Part shown: one piece after another, positions 54,001 to 63,422 of the stretch | Layout of the letters: the number at the start of each line of letters is the position of its first letter | How positions within the stretch are numbered: the stretch's first letter is position 1 | Origin: Tistrella mobilis KA081020-065 | Lineage (GTDB): Bacteria > Pseudomonadota > Alphaproteobacteria > Tistrellales > Tistrellaceae | Reading direction: 5' to 3' | NCBI RefSeq assembly: GCF_000264455.2 | Contig: NC_017956.1 | Location: 3,330,001-3,394,000, forward strand | DNA: 64,000 nt | The notes under the pieces: model-generated | The model's input: only the letters and a program-made list of their open reading frames with translations | Database searches by the model: none | What the model was told of the DNA's origin: nothing | Program-made: the position numbers and the translations under genes

Positions 54001-54870
54001 CTCTCCTCACGATGGACCTTGTCGCCTTGTCTTATCGACTGACGGGCATCGCGTTCGGGCGACGGGTGACGGGCCCGCCTCGCCGGCGGCCGCGTCACCT
54101 CGGACCGGGGCAGGCATCGGTCGCAAGGACCAGAATGGCACCGGAGAGGGGTCGGGTCGGACGGCGGACAGACGGGAGTCCGCCGCGGCCATCCTGTTGC
54201 AGATATACCCGACCCCGGAAGATCCCGGGTGGGTGCACCGCAAACGGACGTCGCGGCGTCGATGCCGCGTTCGCGCGCCGTGATATCAGGGATCGCCCGG
54301 AAAGTCTACGAAAACCGCCGCCTTGCACGATGGTCGGGGGGTGGGTCAGGGGCCGGGCGCGGGGCAGGTTCGGGCCGCGCCGCACCGCAGTGCCGTCACC
54401 GTGCACGGCGCGTGCCGGGACGGTGGAGCGCCCCCCGCCCCGGCTTTCCGCCCCCCCGCTCATCCGGCGCCCCCTGTCGGTCGGACCTGATCCGGCCATG
54501 CGTGCCGGTGGCCGCGCGCGTGATCATCGACAGTTTGCGTGTGTGATCATCCACCCTTGCACGCCGTGTCGCGAAGGCCCGCCAGCATCATCCCCCAGTA
54601 TGATAACGGCGTTATTGAAATATTGCTGGGTTTGCCTTCGTAACTTTGGCAAACAGACAATCGTCACGCCACTTGGGATTTGACCCCCGGGGCGACGTGG
54701 TGATGTAATGTCATGACAAAACGGCATGACAAAACAAAGAACGAGGCGCAGCCGCCGCAGCTTCCGTGACCGGTCTGGTATCTGGGGATGCCGGGGAGGA
54801 CCGGCCGGAACGACGGATGGACACCGGGAGCCGTTGCCCGTTGCGCCCCATACAGGGAGACCCGAGGCCC
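54001..54870. promoter_or_regulatory. 870-base control region between acnA and the Liv operon
   Basis: No convincing gene lies here; the open frames are GC-rich and Arg/Pro-rich. 54001-54480 is very GC-rich and shows nothing I can name. 54500-54740 turns AT-rich and is full of symmetric motifs: GTGATCATC twice (54520 and 54543, 23 bases apart), ATAACGGCGTTAT (54603-54615), TTTGCC with GGCAAA (54631-54653), TGTCATGACA (54709-54718) and CATGACAAAAC twice with a 13-base period (54712 and 54725). This probably is the promoter and operator zone of the plus-strand transport operon; it must also include the acnA promoter on the other strand. Confidence 0.5.
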
Positions 54871-55668
54871 ATGGGCGAACAGACCCCGCTCCTGGAGGTC
54901 AAGGACGTATCGTTGCGATTCGGCGGCGTGCGCGCCCTGACCGAGGTCAGCTTCCACGTCCGGCCCGGCGAGCTGTTCTCGATCATCGGGCCGAACGGTG
55001 CCGGCAAGACCTCAATGCTGAACTGCGTGTCGGGCCGCTACACGCCCACCGAGGGCCGCATCCTGTTCGAAGGCCGCGACGTGACCGGGCTGTCGCCCAA
55101 CCATCGCGCCGCCCTCGGCATCGGCCGGACCTTCCAGAATCTCGCACTCTTCGGCCATATGTCCGTGCTCGACAATATCATGGTCGGCCGGCATCACCTG
55201 CTGAAGAACAACGTCTTGACCGGCTCGCTCTACTGGCTGGGCGGCGCCCGCCGCGAAGAGCTGGAACACCGCCGTGCGGTGGAAGACATCATCGACTTCC
55301 TCGAGATCGCCCATGTCCGCCGTGCGACGGCGGGGCAGCTCTCCTACGGCCTGCGCAAGCGGGTGGAGCTGGCACGGGCGATCGCCCTCAGGCCCAAGCT
55401 GCTGCTGCTCGACGAGCCGATGGCCGGCATGAACCTCGAAGAAAAAGAGGACATGGCCCGGTTCATCATCGACCTCTCCGAGGAATGGGGCATGACCATC
55501 ATCATGATCGAACACGACATGGGGGTGGTCGCCGACATTTCGCATCGGATCATGGTGCTCGATTTCGGGCGCAAGCTTGCCGAGGGCTCGGCCGACGACG
55601 TGCTCAACGACGAGCACGTCAAGAAGGCCTATCTCGGCGAGGATGACGACGAAGAGGCGGTGGCGTGA
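54871..55668 (+). CDS. Liv-type ABC transporter ATPase (LivG-like)
   Basis: The 265-residue ATPase of a branched-chain-amino-acid-type importer. It has Walker A GPNGAGKTS near residue 40, QNLALFG after the Q-loop (LivG-like FQNL), signature LSYGLRKRVELARA, Walker B LLLDEPMAGMN and switch EHD. The C-terminus is acidic (GEDDDEE). The ATG at 54871 is the first codon with a MGEQ start; GAGG lies before it. It starts the seven-gene operon; the next gene begins at its stop codon (TGATG). Confidence 0.92.
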   Translation: MGEQTPLLEVKDVSLRFGGVRALTEVSFHVRPGELFSIIGPNGAGKTSMLNCVSGRYTPTEGRILFEGRDVTGLSPNHRAALGIGRTFQNLALFGHMSVLDNIMVGRHHLLKNNVLTGSLYWLGGARREELEHRRAVEDIIDFLEIAHVRRATAGQLSYGLRKRVELARAIALRPKLLLLDEPMAGMNLEEKEDMARFIIDLSEEWGMTIIMIEHDMGVVADISHRIMVLDFGRKLAEGSADDVLNDEHVKKAYLGEDDDEEAVA

Positions 55669-57596
55669 TGTCCCAGCAATTCCCCGATTTCACGATCCAC
55701 GACACTCTGCCGAAACTGCTCGCGCACAATGCGGCCACCTACGGGTCCGAGGTGGCCCTGCGGGAGAAGGAATTCGGCATCTGGAACGAGTTCACCTGGT
55801 CCGACTACAACGACCGGGTGCGAGAGATGGCGCTCGGCCTGATTTCGCTCGGCGTCGCCCGGGGCGAGGTCGTGGCGATCCTGTCCAAGAACCGGCCTGA
55901 AGCCCTCTATGGCGAGATTGCGATCCATGCCCTGGGCGGGATGAGCCTCGCCATCTACCAGGACGCCATGTCGAGCGAGGTCGCCTATCTGCTCAACTAC
56001 GCCGGCGCCCATGTGGTGCTGTGCGAAGACGAAGAGCAGGTCGACAAGCTGCTGGAACTCGGCGACGACATCCCGACGGTGCGGACCATCGTCTATGCCG
56101 ATCCGCGCGGCATGCGCAAATACGATGATCCGCGGCTCAAGGATCTGGCAGAGGTCTATGAACTCGGCCGGGCACTCCACGGCCGGGAGCCCGACCGCTA
56201 TGCACGTGAACTCGCGGCCGGCAAAGGCGACGACGTCGCCATCCTCTGCACCACATCGGGCACGACCTCGAACCCCAAGATGGCCATGCTGCAGGGGGGG
56301 CGCTTTCTCGAGCATTGCGCACGCTATCTGATGGTCGACCCCAAAGGTCCGACCGATGATTACGTCTCGGTGCTGCCGATGCCCTGGATCATGGAGCAGA
56401 TCTACGCCGTGGCACAGCCGCTGATCTGCCGCATCCGGGTTAACTTCGTCGAAGAGCCCGAGACGATGATGGCCGATCTGCGCGAGATCGGACCGAGCTT
56501 CGTGCTGCTGGCCCCGCGGGTCTGGGAACAGATCGCGGCCGATGTCCGCGCCCGGATGATGGAGAGCACGCCTCTCAAGAACGCGCTTTATGATTTCGGC
56601 ATGAAGCGGGCGCTGAAGGCGCTGGAGCAGGGACGGCGATCGAAACTCGCTGATTTCGTGCTGCTGCGGGCGCTGCGCGACCGGCTGGGCTTCTCTAATC
56701 TGAAATCGGCCGCGACCGGCGGTGCGGCACTCGGCCCCGACACCTTCAAGTTCTTCCAGGCCCTGGGTGTGCCGCTGCGTCAGATCTACGGCCAGACGGA
56801 AACCGCTGGCGCCTACACCGTGCACCTGGCCGACGATGTCGACATGAACACGGTCGGCAAACCCTTCCCGGGCGTCGAGATCAGGATCGTCGCCCCCGAT
56901 GAAAACGGCGTGGGCGAGATCGTCGCCCGTCATGACGGCCTGATGGCCGGCTACTACAGGAACGAGAAGGCATCGGTCGAGGATCTGCGCGAGGGCTGGA
57001 TGTATTCCGGCGACGCCGGTTACTTCGACAAGAAGGGTCATCTGGTCGTCATCGATCGTATCAAGGACATCGCCGAGACCGCGAACCGGGTGCGGTTCTC
57101 GCCCCAGTTCATCGAGAACAAGCTCAAATTCTCGAGCTTCATCGGCGAATGCGTGGTGCTGGGCAACCAGAAGCCGTTCATCTCGGCCATCCTCTGCATC
57201 CGCTATTCGGTGGTCTCCAAATGGGCCGAGCAGCGGGGGATCGCGTTCACCACCTATACCGACCTTTCGGCCAGGGCGGATGTCTATGATCTGCTGCGTC
57301 AGGAGGTGGAGCGGGTGAACGAGACCCTGCCCGAGGCCCAGCGCATCCGGCGCTTCCTGCTGCTCTATAAAGAGCTGGACGCCGATGACGGCGAGCTGAC
57401 CCGCACCCGCAAGGTGCGGCGCAACGTCATCAACGAGCGCTACGGCCGGATCATCGACGCGATCTACAACGGCCGCGACGACATCGACATCGACACCACC
57501 ATCACCTTCCAGGACGGCAAGCAGGCGCGGATTCAGACGGTCCTGCGCATCGTCGACCTGGGGGCGCCGGTGGTACCGCTGCGCAAGGCGAGCTGA
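55668..57596 (+). CDS. long-chain acyl-CoA synthetase-like AMP-dependent ligase
   Basis: The 642-residue enzyme activates a carboxylic acid with ATP and CoA. It has the adenylation P-loop CTTSGTTSNPKMAM (about residue 200), YGQTETAGAY, the GWMYSGDAGYFDKKGHL block and IDRIKDIAETANRVRFSP, all typical of the FadD/ACSL branch. An Asp replaces the usual residue in RIKDIAETANR, as in some long-chain ligases. The first codon could also be GTG at 55665. Coupled to the ABC ATPase gene. It likely acts on the compound imported by this operon. Confidence 0.9.
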   Translation: MSQQFPDFTIHDTLPKLLAHNAATYGSEVALREKEFGIWNEFTWSDYNDRVREMALGLISLGVARGEVVAILSKNRPEALYGEIAIHALGGMSLAIYQDAMSSEVAYLLNYAGAHVVLCEDEEQVDKLLELGDDIPTVRTIVYADPRGMRKYDDPRLKDLAEVYELGRALHGREPDRYARELAAGKGDDVAILCTTSGTTSNPKMAMLQGGRFLEHCARYLMVDPKGPTDDYVSVLPMPWIMEQIYAVAQPLICRIRVNFVEEPETMMADLREIGPSFVLLAPRVWEQIAADVRARMMESTPLKNALYDFGMKRALKALEQGRRSKLADFVLLRALRDRLGFSNLKSAATGGAALGPDTFKFFQALGVPLRQIYGQTETAGAYTVHLADDVDMNTVGKPFPGVEIRIVAPDENGVGEIVARHDGLMAGYYRNEKASVEDLREGWMYSGDAGYFDKKGHLVVIDRIKDIAETANRVRFSPQFIENKLKFSSFIGECVVLGNQKPFISAILCIRYSVVSKWAEQRGIAFTTYTDLSARADVYDLLRQEVERVNETLPEAQRIRRFLLLYKELDADDGELTRTRKVRRNVINERYGRIIDAIYNGRDDIDIDTTITFQDGKQARIQTVLRIVDLGAPVVPLRKAS

Positions 57597-57695
57597 CCGC
57601 CACGCCCCGCCAGGTTTCGGGCCCGCTGCGGCCCCAGGTTTCCGCCCGGAGGGGCCGCAGCGCCGGCCCTGCGCAAGCGAGGAGCTTTCCGCGCC

Positions 57696-58589
57696 ATGAC
57701 GTCTTCACTTTTCGTACAACTTCTGGTCAATGGGCTGATCGTCGGCACGCTTTACGGCGTCGTCGCGATGAGTTTCGTGCTGATCTACAAGGCCTCCCAG
57801 ATCGTCAATTTCGCACAGGGTGAATTCCTGCTGATCGGCGCCTGGGTGTGCTGGTGGATCATGACCGATCTGCAGCTGCCCTTCTTCTGGTCCTTCCTCT
57901 TCACCCTCGCCTTCATGGTGGTGTTCGGCATCCTGCTTCAGGTGGTGGTGCTGCGACCGCTGATCGGTGAACCGATCATCTCGGTGATCATGGTGACGAT
58001 CGGGCTCTCGATCTTCTTCCAGGCGATGATGAAGTGGATGTTCGGCGTGTTCGTGCAGCCCTTCCCGCCGATCTTCGAGACCAGTTCGGTCACCATCCTG
58101 GGCCTCCAGGTCCAGACCGCCTATGTGATGAGCCTGGTGATCTCGCTGATCGCCATGGGTCTCTTCGCCTGGTTCTTCAAATTCTCCAAGATCGGTCTCG
58201 CCATGCGGGCGACCGCCTTCAACCAGCAGGTCGCCCAGTCGCTGGGCGTCTCGGTGAAGCAGATGTTCGCCATCTCCTGGGCGATCTCGGCGGTGGTCTC
58301 GGCGCTGGCCGGCGTGGTGGTCGGCATCGTCAACGGCGTTTCGGCCGGCCTGTCGCTCTTCGGCTTCAAGGTGTTCCCGGCGGTGATCCTGGGCGGGCTC
58401 GACTCGATCATCGGCGCGGTAGTGGGCGGCCTGATCATCGGCGTGCTCGAGAATATGGCGGAATATGTCGACGGCCAGTTCCTGCACATCGGCAACCTCT
58501 ATGCCGTGGCCCCCTTCTACGTCCTGATCATCATCCTGATGATCAAGCCCTACGGGCTCTTCGGCACCAAGAACATCGAGCGCGTGTGA
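57696..58589 (+). CDS. Liv-type ABC permease (LivH-like)
   Basis: This 297-residue inner-membrane permease has eight or so helices. It opens with LLVNGLIVGTLYGVVAMSFVLIYKASQIVNFAQGE, the LivH hallmark. The EAA-like loop includes AQSLGVSVKQMFAISW, and the later GLDSIIGAVVGGLIIGVLEN segment is typical of the family. AGCGAGGAGC precedes the ATG. It forms the channel with the LivM-like protein encoded 10 bases further on. Confidence 0.92.
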   Translation: MTSSLFVQLLVNGLIVGTLYGVVAMSFVLIYKASQIVNFAQGEFLLIGAWVCWWIMTDLQLPFFWSFLFTLAFMVVFGILLQVVVLRPLIGEPIISVIMVTIGLSIFFQAMMKWMFGVFVQPFPPIFETSSVTILGLQVQTAYVMSLVISLIAMGLFAWFFKFSKIGLAMRATAFNQQVAQSLGVSVKQMFAISWAISAVVSALAGVVVGIVNGVSAGLSLFGFKVFPAVILGGLDSIIGAVVGGLIIGVLENMAEYVDGQFLHIGNLYAVAPFYVLIIILMIKPYGLFGTKNIERV

Positions 58590-58599
58590 GGCCGGAACC

Positions 58600-59670
58600 A
58601 TGAGCAGCATGTCCCTCCGCCCCTGCGGCGACTACCGGACCTCTTACGCCAAGGACACGACGATTTTCCCGACGAAATGGTCGCGGAATTTCGCCATCCT
58701 CGGCCTCGTCCTGGCGGCGCTCTTCCCGCTGATCGCCAGCCAGTACCACATGAACCTGGCGATCACGATCGCGATCTACGGCATCGCCGCCCTCGGCCTC
58801 AACATCCTGGTCGGCTTCACCGGCCAGATCTCGCTCGGCCATGCCGCCTTCTTCGGCTTCGGTGCCTTCTCGTCAGCCTTCCTCAACAACACCTACGGCG
58901 TGCCGGTGGTAATCGCCATCCCGCTCGCCGGGCTCATGACCACGGCGGTCGGCCTGATCGTCGGCATCCCGGCAGCGCGGATCAAAGGTCTCTATCTCGC
59001 GATCGCGACGCTGGCGTCGCAGTTCATCCTGCAGGACTTCTTCTCGCGGGCGGACTTCTTCACCGGCGGTTCGGCGGGCGCACTCGCCCAGTCGTTCTCG
59101 CTGTTCGGCTGGGAAGCCTATGGCGAGCACAACTTCTACTACGTGGCACTCGTCTTCATGGTGATCTGCTTCCTGCTGGCCACCAACATGCTGCGCTCCC
59201 GCGACGGCCGGGCCTTCGTGGCGGTGCGCGATCACTATCTCTCGGCCGAGGTGATGGGCGTCAACCTCACCAAATACCGGCTGATGTCCTTCGGTGTCAG
59301 CTCGTTCTACGCCGGCATCGCAGGCGCGCTCTATGGCCACTATCTGGGCTTCGTCTCGGTCGAAAGCTTCACCATCCTGCTGTCGATCCAGTTCCTGGGC
59401 ATGATCATCATCGGCGGCCTCGGCTCGGTGATGGGCACGCTGATGGGCACCGCCTTCATGGTGCTGCTGCCCGAGGTTCTGGAAGGCGTCGTCTCGGCCA
59501 TGAACGGGGCCGGACTGATCGGCGCCTCGTTCATGACCAATGTCGCCTTCCTCAAGGAGGCTGCGATCGGCCTGGTTATCGTCCTGTTCCTGATCTTCGA
59601 ACCCGACGGGCTCGCCCATCGGTGGCGGCAGATCAAGGCCTACTGGAAACTCTATCCGTTCTCGTACTGA
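58600..59670 (+). CDS. Liv-type ABC permease (LivM-like)
   Basis: The 356-residue permease partners LivH. It has ALGLNILVGFTGQISLGHAAFFGFGAF (about 64-90), which is the LivM signature, and the EAA-like region VAVRDHYLSAEVMGVNLTKYRLMSFGVSSFYAGIAGALYGHYLG. The C-terminal LFLIFEPDGLAHRWRQIKAYW also matches. The N-terminal cytoplasmic tail of about 25 residues is longer than in E. coli LivM. Ten bases separate it from the LivH-like gene. Confidence 0.92.
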   Translation: MSSMSLRPCGDYRTSYAKDTTIFPTKWSRNFAILGLVLAALFPLIASQYHMNLAITIAIYGIAALGLNILVGFTGQISLGHAAFFGFGAFSSAFLNNTYGVPVVIAIPLAGLMTTAVGLIVGIPAARIKGLYLAIATLASQFILQDFFSRADFFTGGSAGALAQSFSLFGWEAYGEHNFYYVALVFMVICFLLATNMLRSRDGRAFVAVRDHYLSAEVMGVNLTKYRLMSFGVSSFYAGIAGALYGHYLGFVSVESFTILLSIQFLGMIIIGGLGSVMGTLMGTAFMVLLPEVLEGVVSAMNGAGLIGASFMTNVAFLKEAAIGLVIVLFLIFEPDGLAHRWRQIKAYWKLYPFSY

Positions 59671-59827
59671 CCCGTTGCCGTCGCGGCGCCGACCGCGACG
59701 GTACCCGGCCCCGGCGGGCCCGGATCTCGCGCCCCGCGCGTATGCACCCTGCCCGCCCCATCCGCAGCCGACAACGGCCGCGATCGAAGACAAGAACGAA
59801 GCATTCCGCTTCTTCAGGGAGAGACAC

Positions 59828-61060
59828 ATGTCCAGGAAGACTCTGACCGGCGCGTTCGCCGCCATCCTGGTCGCCGGCGCCGCCTCAGCGGCGATTGCGG
59901 CCGACGACATCAAGATCGGCAACCTGGTCGACTACACCGGTGCGACCTCGACGGTCAGCAAGCCGTTCTCGGAAGGCAAGATCGATGCCTTCAACTGGAT
60001 CAATGCCCATGGCGGCATCAACGGCAAGCAGATCACCGCCGATACCGTCGACTATTCCTATCAGGCACCGCGCGCCATCGCCGCCTATAAGCGCTGGGTG
60101 TCGGAATTCGGCGCTGTGGCGATCGCGGGCTGGGGCACTGCCGACACCGAAGCCCTGGTCGGCTTCCTGGCCAAGGACGAGATGCCTTACTACTCGGGCT
60201 CCTATTCCGCCCATCTGACCGATCCGACCGGCAAGTCGGGCGTGGTCAAGGCGCCGGCTCCCTACAACTTCTTCTACAACGTGTCTTATTCGGATGCGCT
60301 GCGCGGCATGCTGCAGTGGGCCGCCGAGGACTGGAAGAAGCAGGGCAAGGAGGGCAAGCCCAAATACGTCCATATGGGCGACAACCACCCCTACCCGAAT
60401 GCCGCCCGCAAGGCCGGTGAGGAATACGCCAAGGAGCTGGGCTTCGACGTCCTGCCGGCGATCCAGTACTCGCTCGCCCCCGCCGACTTCAAGGCGCAGT
60501 GCCTGACGCTGAAGGAATCCGGTGCCAACTACGCCTATCTGGGCAACACGGCCGGTTCCAACATTTCACTGCTGAAGAGCTGCGAGACCGTCGGCGTCGA
60601 AGCACAGTTCATGGCCAACATCTGGGGCTTCGACGAGAGCGCCGCCGAGGCCGCCGGTTCCGCCGCCGACGGCGTGGTCTGGGTCGTCGGTTCCGCCACC
60701 TGGCAGGACGATGCCCCGGGCATGAAGCTGGTGCACGAGATCGCCGGTGGCGACGGCTATCGCCCGGTCCACTATGTCCGCGGCGTCTGCACGGCCTTCT
60801 ACATGAAGGAAGCCATGGAGTGGGCCGACAAGAATGGCGGCGTCACCGGGCCGAACATCAAGCAGGGCATGTACCAGAAGACCGACTGGGTGCCGGCCGG
60901 CCTGGAAGGCGTGTGCTTCCCCTCCACCTGGACGCCCGAGGACCATCGCGGGACGATCGACATGTATGTCTATCAGGGTGAGGTGAAGGACGGGAAGTTC
61001 GCCATGAACCGCCTGGCCGAAACCCGGATCGACCGCCGCCCCGAGTGGCTGGGCTGGTGA
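59828..61060 (+). CDS. periplasmic substrate-binding protein of the Liv-type transporter
   Basis: The 410-residue type 1 periplasmic binding protein (Peripla_BP_6, LivK-like) has a signal peptide that ends near residue 24 (IAADDIKIG). The mature protein starts KIGNLVDYTG, and the segments INGKQITADTVDYSY and IAGWGTADTEALVGFL match Liv-type receptors. Related proteins near CoA ligases bind aromatic or aliphatic carboxylates more often than amino acids. AGGGAGAG precedes the ATG at 59828; the frame is open upstream to 59675 but has no signal features. The ligand is not known. Confidence 0.92.
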   Translation: MSRKTLTGAFAAILVAGAASAAIAADDIKIGNLVDYTGATSTVSKPFSEGKIDAFNWINAHGGINGKQITADTVDYSYQAPRAIAAYKRWVSEFGAVAIAGWGTADTEALVGFLAKDEMPYYSGSYSAHLTDPTGKSGVVKAPAPYNFFYNVSYSDALRGMLQWAAEDWKKQGKEGKPKYVHMGDNHPYPNAARKAGEEYAKELGFDVLPAIQYSLAPADFKAQCLTLKESGANYAYLGNTAGSNISLLKSCETVGVEAQFMANIWGFDESAAEAAGSAADGVVWVVGSATWQDDAPGMKLVHEIAGGDGYRPVHYVRGVCTAFYMKEAMEWADKNGGVTGPNIKQGMYQKTDWVPAGLEGVCFPSTWTPEDHRGTIDMYVYQGEVKDGKFAMNRLAETRIDRRPEWLGW

Positions 61061-61148
61061 TCCGACGGGACCCGTCTGCCGCGACACGGCGGCGGACGGG
61101 TCCTCCCCTCTTCCCGACCCGACCACTCTTTCCTGCACGAGACCTCGC

Positions 61149-62006
61149 ATGTCGATGACCCAGACCGCCACATCCGGCCCCCGGCCCGGCACCGGCGCCC
61201 GCCCCGCGGCGGAAGCCGAGCCGATCCTGACCGTCAACAACATCGAGGTCGTCTACAACGACGTGATCCTGGTGCTGCATGGCGTGAGCCTGAACGTGCC
61301 CCAGGGTCAGATCGTGACCCTGCTGGGGGCCAACGGCGCCGGCAAGTCGACCACCCTCAAGGCCATCTCGGGCCTGCTCAAGAGCGAGGATGGCGAGATC
61401 ACCCGCGGCGACGTCACGTTCATGGGCGAGAAGATCAGCGGGCTCGAACCCCAGGAAATCGTCAAGCGCGGCCTGTTCCAGGTGATGGAAGGCCGGCGCG
61501 TGGTCGAGGATATGACCGTCGCCGAGAACCTGCGCCTGGGTGCTTATACCCGCCGGGACAGCGGGGTGAAGGCCGATATCGAGATGGTCTACCACTACTT
61601 CCCGCGCCTCAAGGAACGGACCGGGCTTTCCGGCTATCTCTCGGGCGGCGAACAGCAGATGCTGGCGATCGGCCGCGCCATGATGGCGCGCCCCAAGCTG
61701 ATCCTGATGGACGAGCCGTCGATGGGCCTGTCACCGCTGCTGGTGAAAGAGGTCTTCTCGATCATCAAGCAGATCAACGAAGAACAGGGCATGACCATTC
61801 TGCTGGTCGAGCAGAATGCCCGTCAGGCCCTCAAGCACGCCTCTTACGGCTACATCATGGAAAACGGCAAGATCGTGCTCGACGGCAGCCGTGACGACCT
61901 GATGGGCAACGAGGACGTGAAAGAATTTTACCTCGGCACGGGTGGCGGCGAGCGCAAGTCGTTCAAGTCGATCAAGTCGTTCAAGCGCCGCAAGCGCTGG
62001 CTCTGA
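61149..62006 (+). CDS. Liv-type ABC transporter ATPase (LivF-like)
   Basis: The 285-residue second ATPase has Walker A GANGAGKSTT near residue 60, the LivF-like VMEGRRVVEDMTVAENLRLGAY, signature LSGGEQQMLAIGRAMM, Walker B LILMDEPSMGLS and switch VEQN. It differs from E. coli LivF in a Pro/Gly-rich N-terminal extension of about 25 residues and a very basic C-terminal tail (RKSFKSIKSFKRRKRW) that may contact membrane or nucleic acid phosphates. It starts 88 bases after the binding-protein gene. Confidence 0.91.
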   Translation: MSMTQTATSGPRPGTGARPAAEAEPILTVNNIEVVYNDVILVLHGVSLNVPQGQIVTLLGANGAGKSTTLKAISGLLKSEDGEITRGDVTFMGEKISGLEPQEIVKRGLFQVMEGRRVVEDMTVAENLRLGAYTRRDSGVKADIEMVYHYFPRLKERTGLSGYLSGGEQQMLAIGRAMMARPKLILMDEPSMGLSPLLVKEVFSIIKQINEEQGMTILLVEQNARQALKHASYGYIMENGKIVLDGSRDDLMGNEDVKEFYLGTGGGERKSFKSIKSFKRRKRWL

Positions 62007-62074
62007 TCTCCGGCCACTTCTCCCGCAACCAGACACCGACGGGCGCCCGCCGCCCCCGCATCCGGTACAGGACG

Positions 62075-63316
62075 ATGACCGACAGCATCCATTACGACGA
62101 CCGTGAGACCATGGATCCCGAGCGGCGGGAGGCGGGACTGTTCGCACGGCTGCCGGCGCAGATCGCTCTCGCCAAGGCCAAGGCGCCTGCCATGGCCCGG
62201 CTTCTGGCCGAGGTGGACGCCCCGGCGATCCGGGATCGCACCGCCCTCGCCACGCTGCCCGTGCTGCGCAAATCCGAACTGACCGCCCGTCAGGCCGCAG
62301 AACCGCCGTTCGGTGGGCTCAATGCCGAGGGACCGGGCGAACTTGCCCATCTGTTCATGTCTCCGGGGCCGATTTACGACCCGCAGGGCTCGGGGCCTGA
62401 TCCCTTCCGCTTCGCCCGCGCCTGCTGGGCGGCGGGTTTCCGGCCCGGCGACGTGGTGCACAACACGCTCGCCTACCACTTCACCCCCGGCGGCTGGATG
62501 TTCGACACCGGCGCCCGTGCCGTCGGCTGCGCAGTGATCCCGGCCGGTGGTGGCAACACGGAACAGCAGCTGGCGGCCATCGCCCAGCTGAAGCCCACCG
62601 CCTTCACCGGCATGCCCTCCTTCCTGAAGCTGCTGCTGGAGCGGCAGGAAGAGGCCGGACAGGCTGCCACCATCACCAAGGCGCTGGTGACCGGTGAAGC
62701 CCTCACCCAGACACTGCGTCAGGAACTGGGGCGGCGCGGGGTCACCGTGGGTCAGGTTTACGGCACGGCGGATCTGGGCCAGATCGCCTATGAGGGCCCG
62801 ACCTCGGAAGGCATGATCCTGGACGAGGATCTGATTGTGGAGATCGTCCGCCCCGGCACGGGGGATCCGGTGCCCGAGGGCGAGATCGGCGAGGTGGTCG
62901 TCACCACCTTCAGCGGCACCTATCCGCTGATCCGCTTCGCAACCGGAGACCTGTCGGCCTTCATGGCCGGCACCAGCCCCTGCGGACGTACCGGCATGCG
63001 CCTGCGCGGCTGGCTGGGCCGGGCCGATCAGACCACCAAGATCCGCGGCATGTTCGTCCATCCCGGGCAGGTCGCCCAGGCGCTGAAGGCCGTGGGCGGC
63101 ATCTCGCGCGCCCGGCTGGTGGTCACCAACCCCGAGGGCCGGGACACGGCGGTCCTGCGCTGCGAGGTGCCGGAGGCCGGTGCCGATGACCTCGCCGGCC
63201 GGCTGGCCGACGCCTTCCGCACGGCAGCCAACCTCCGGGCCGAGGTGGAACTGGTGACCCCGGGTGCCCTCCCCGGCGACGGCAAGGTCATCGAAGATGC
63301 CCGGATCTATGATTGA
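62075..63316 (+). CDS. phenylacetate-CoA ligase (PaaK)-family protein
   Basis: The 413-residue adenylate-forming enzyme resembles PaaK: VYGTADLGQIAYEG (near residue 228), GEIGEVVVTTFSGTYPLIRFATGDLSAF and GRADQTTKIRGMFVHPGQVAQ, all PaaK-family blocks. The usual P-loop Ser/Thr/Gly stretch is only weakly seen (FMSPGPIYDPQGSG). The family activates phenylacetate or other aryl acids to CoA thioesters. As the last gene of the Liv operon it gives the pathway a second, distinct CoA ligase. The strong terminator at 63353-63387 ends the operon. Confidence 0.87.
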   Translation: MTDSIHYDDRETMDPERREAGLFARLPAQIALAKAKAPAMARLLAEVDAPAIRDRTALATLPVLRKSELTARQAAEPPFGGLNAEGPGELAHLFMSPGPIYDPQGSGPDPFRFARACWAAGFRPGDVVHNTLAYHFTPGGWMFDTGARAVGCAVIPAGGGNTEQQLAAIAQLKPTAFTGMPSFLKLLLERQEEAGQAATITKALVTGEALTQTLRQELGRRGVTVGQVYGTADLGQIAYEGPTSEGMILDEDLIVEIVRPGTGDPVPEGEIGEVVVTTFSGTYPLIRFATGDLSAFMAGTSPCGRTGMRLRGWLGRADQTTKIRGMFVHPGQVAQALKAVGGISRARLVVTNPEGRDTAVLRCEVPEAGADDLAGRLADAFRTAANLRAEVELVTPGALPGDGKVIEDARIYD

Positions 63317-63352
63317 GTGAGCCTTCCTTTCCATCCTCCCGCAGCCCATCTC

Positions 63353-63387
63353 GCGGGGCCGGCCCAGGGCCGTGCCCCGCTTTTTTT
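63353..63387 (+). terminator. intrinsic terminator of the Liv/CoA-ligase operon
   Basis: GCGGGGC (63353-63359) pairs with GCCCCGC (63374-63380), with further pairing inside, followed immediately by TTTTTTT. It lies 36 bases after the last gene and is a strong plus-strand terminator. Confidence 0.92.
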
Positions 63388-63422
63388 GAGCGGATGGATG
63401 AAGGGCGGCTCACCCTCCAGGA

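Noticed and set aside
54012-54683. A 223-residue open frame in the acnA-Liv gap
   Set aside because: It is Arg/Pro/Gly-rich without domain-like pattern or ribosome-binding site, and it spans likely control elements.
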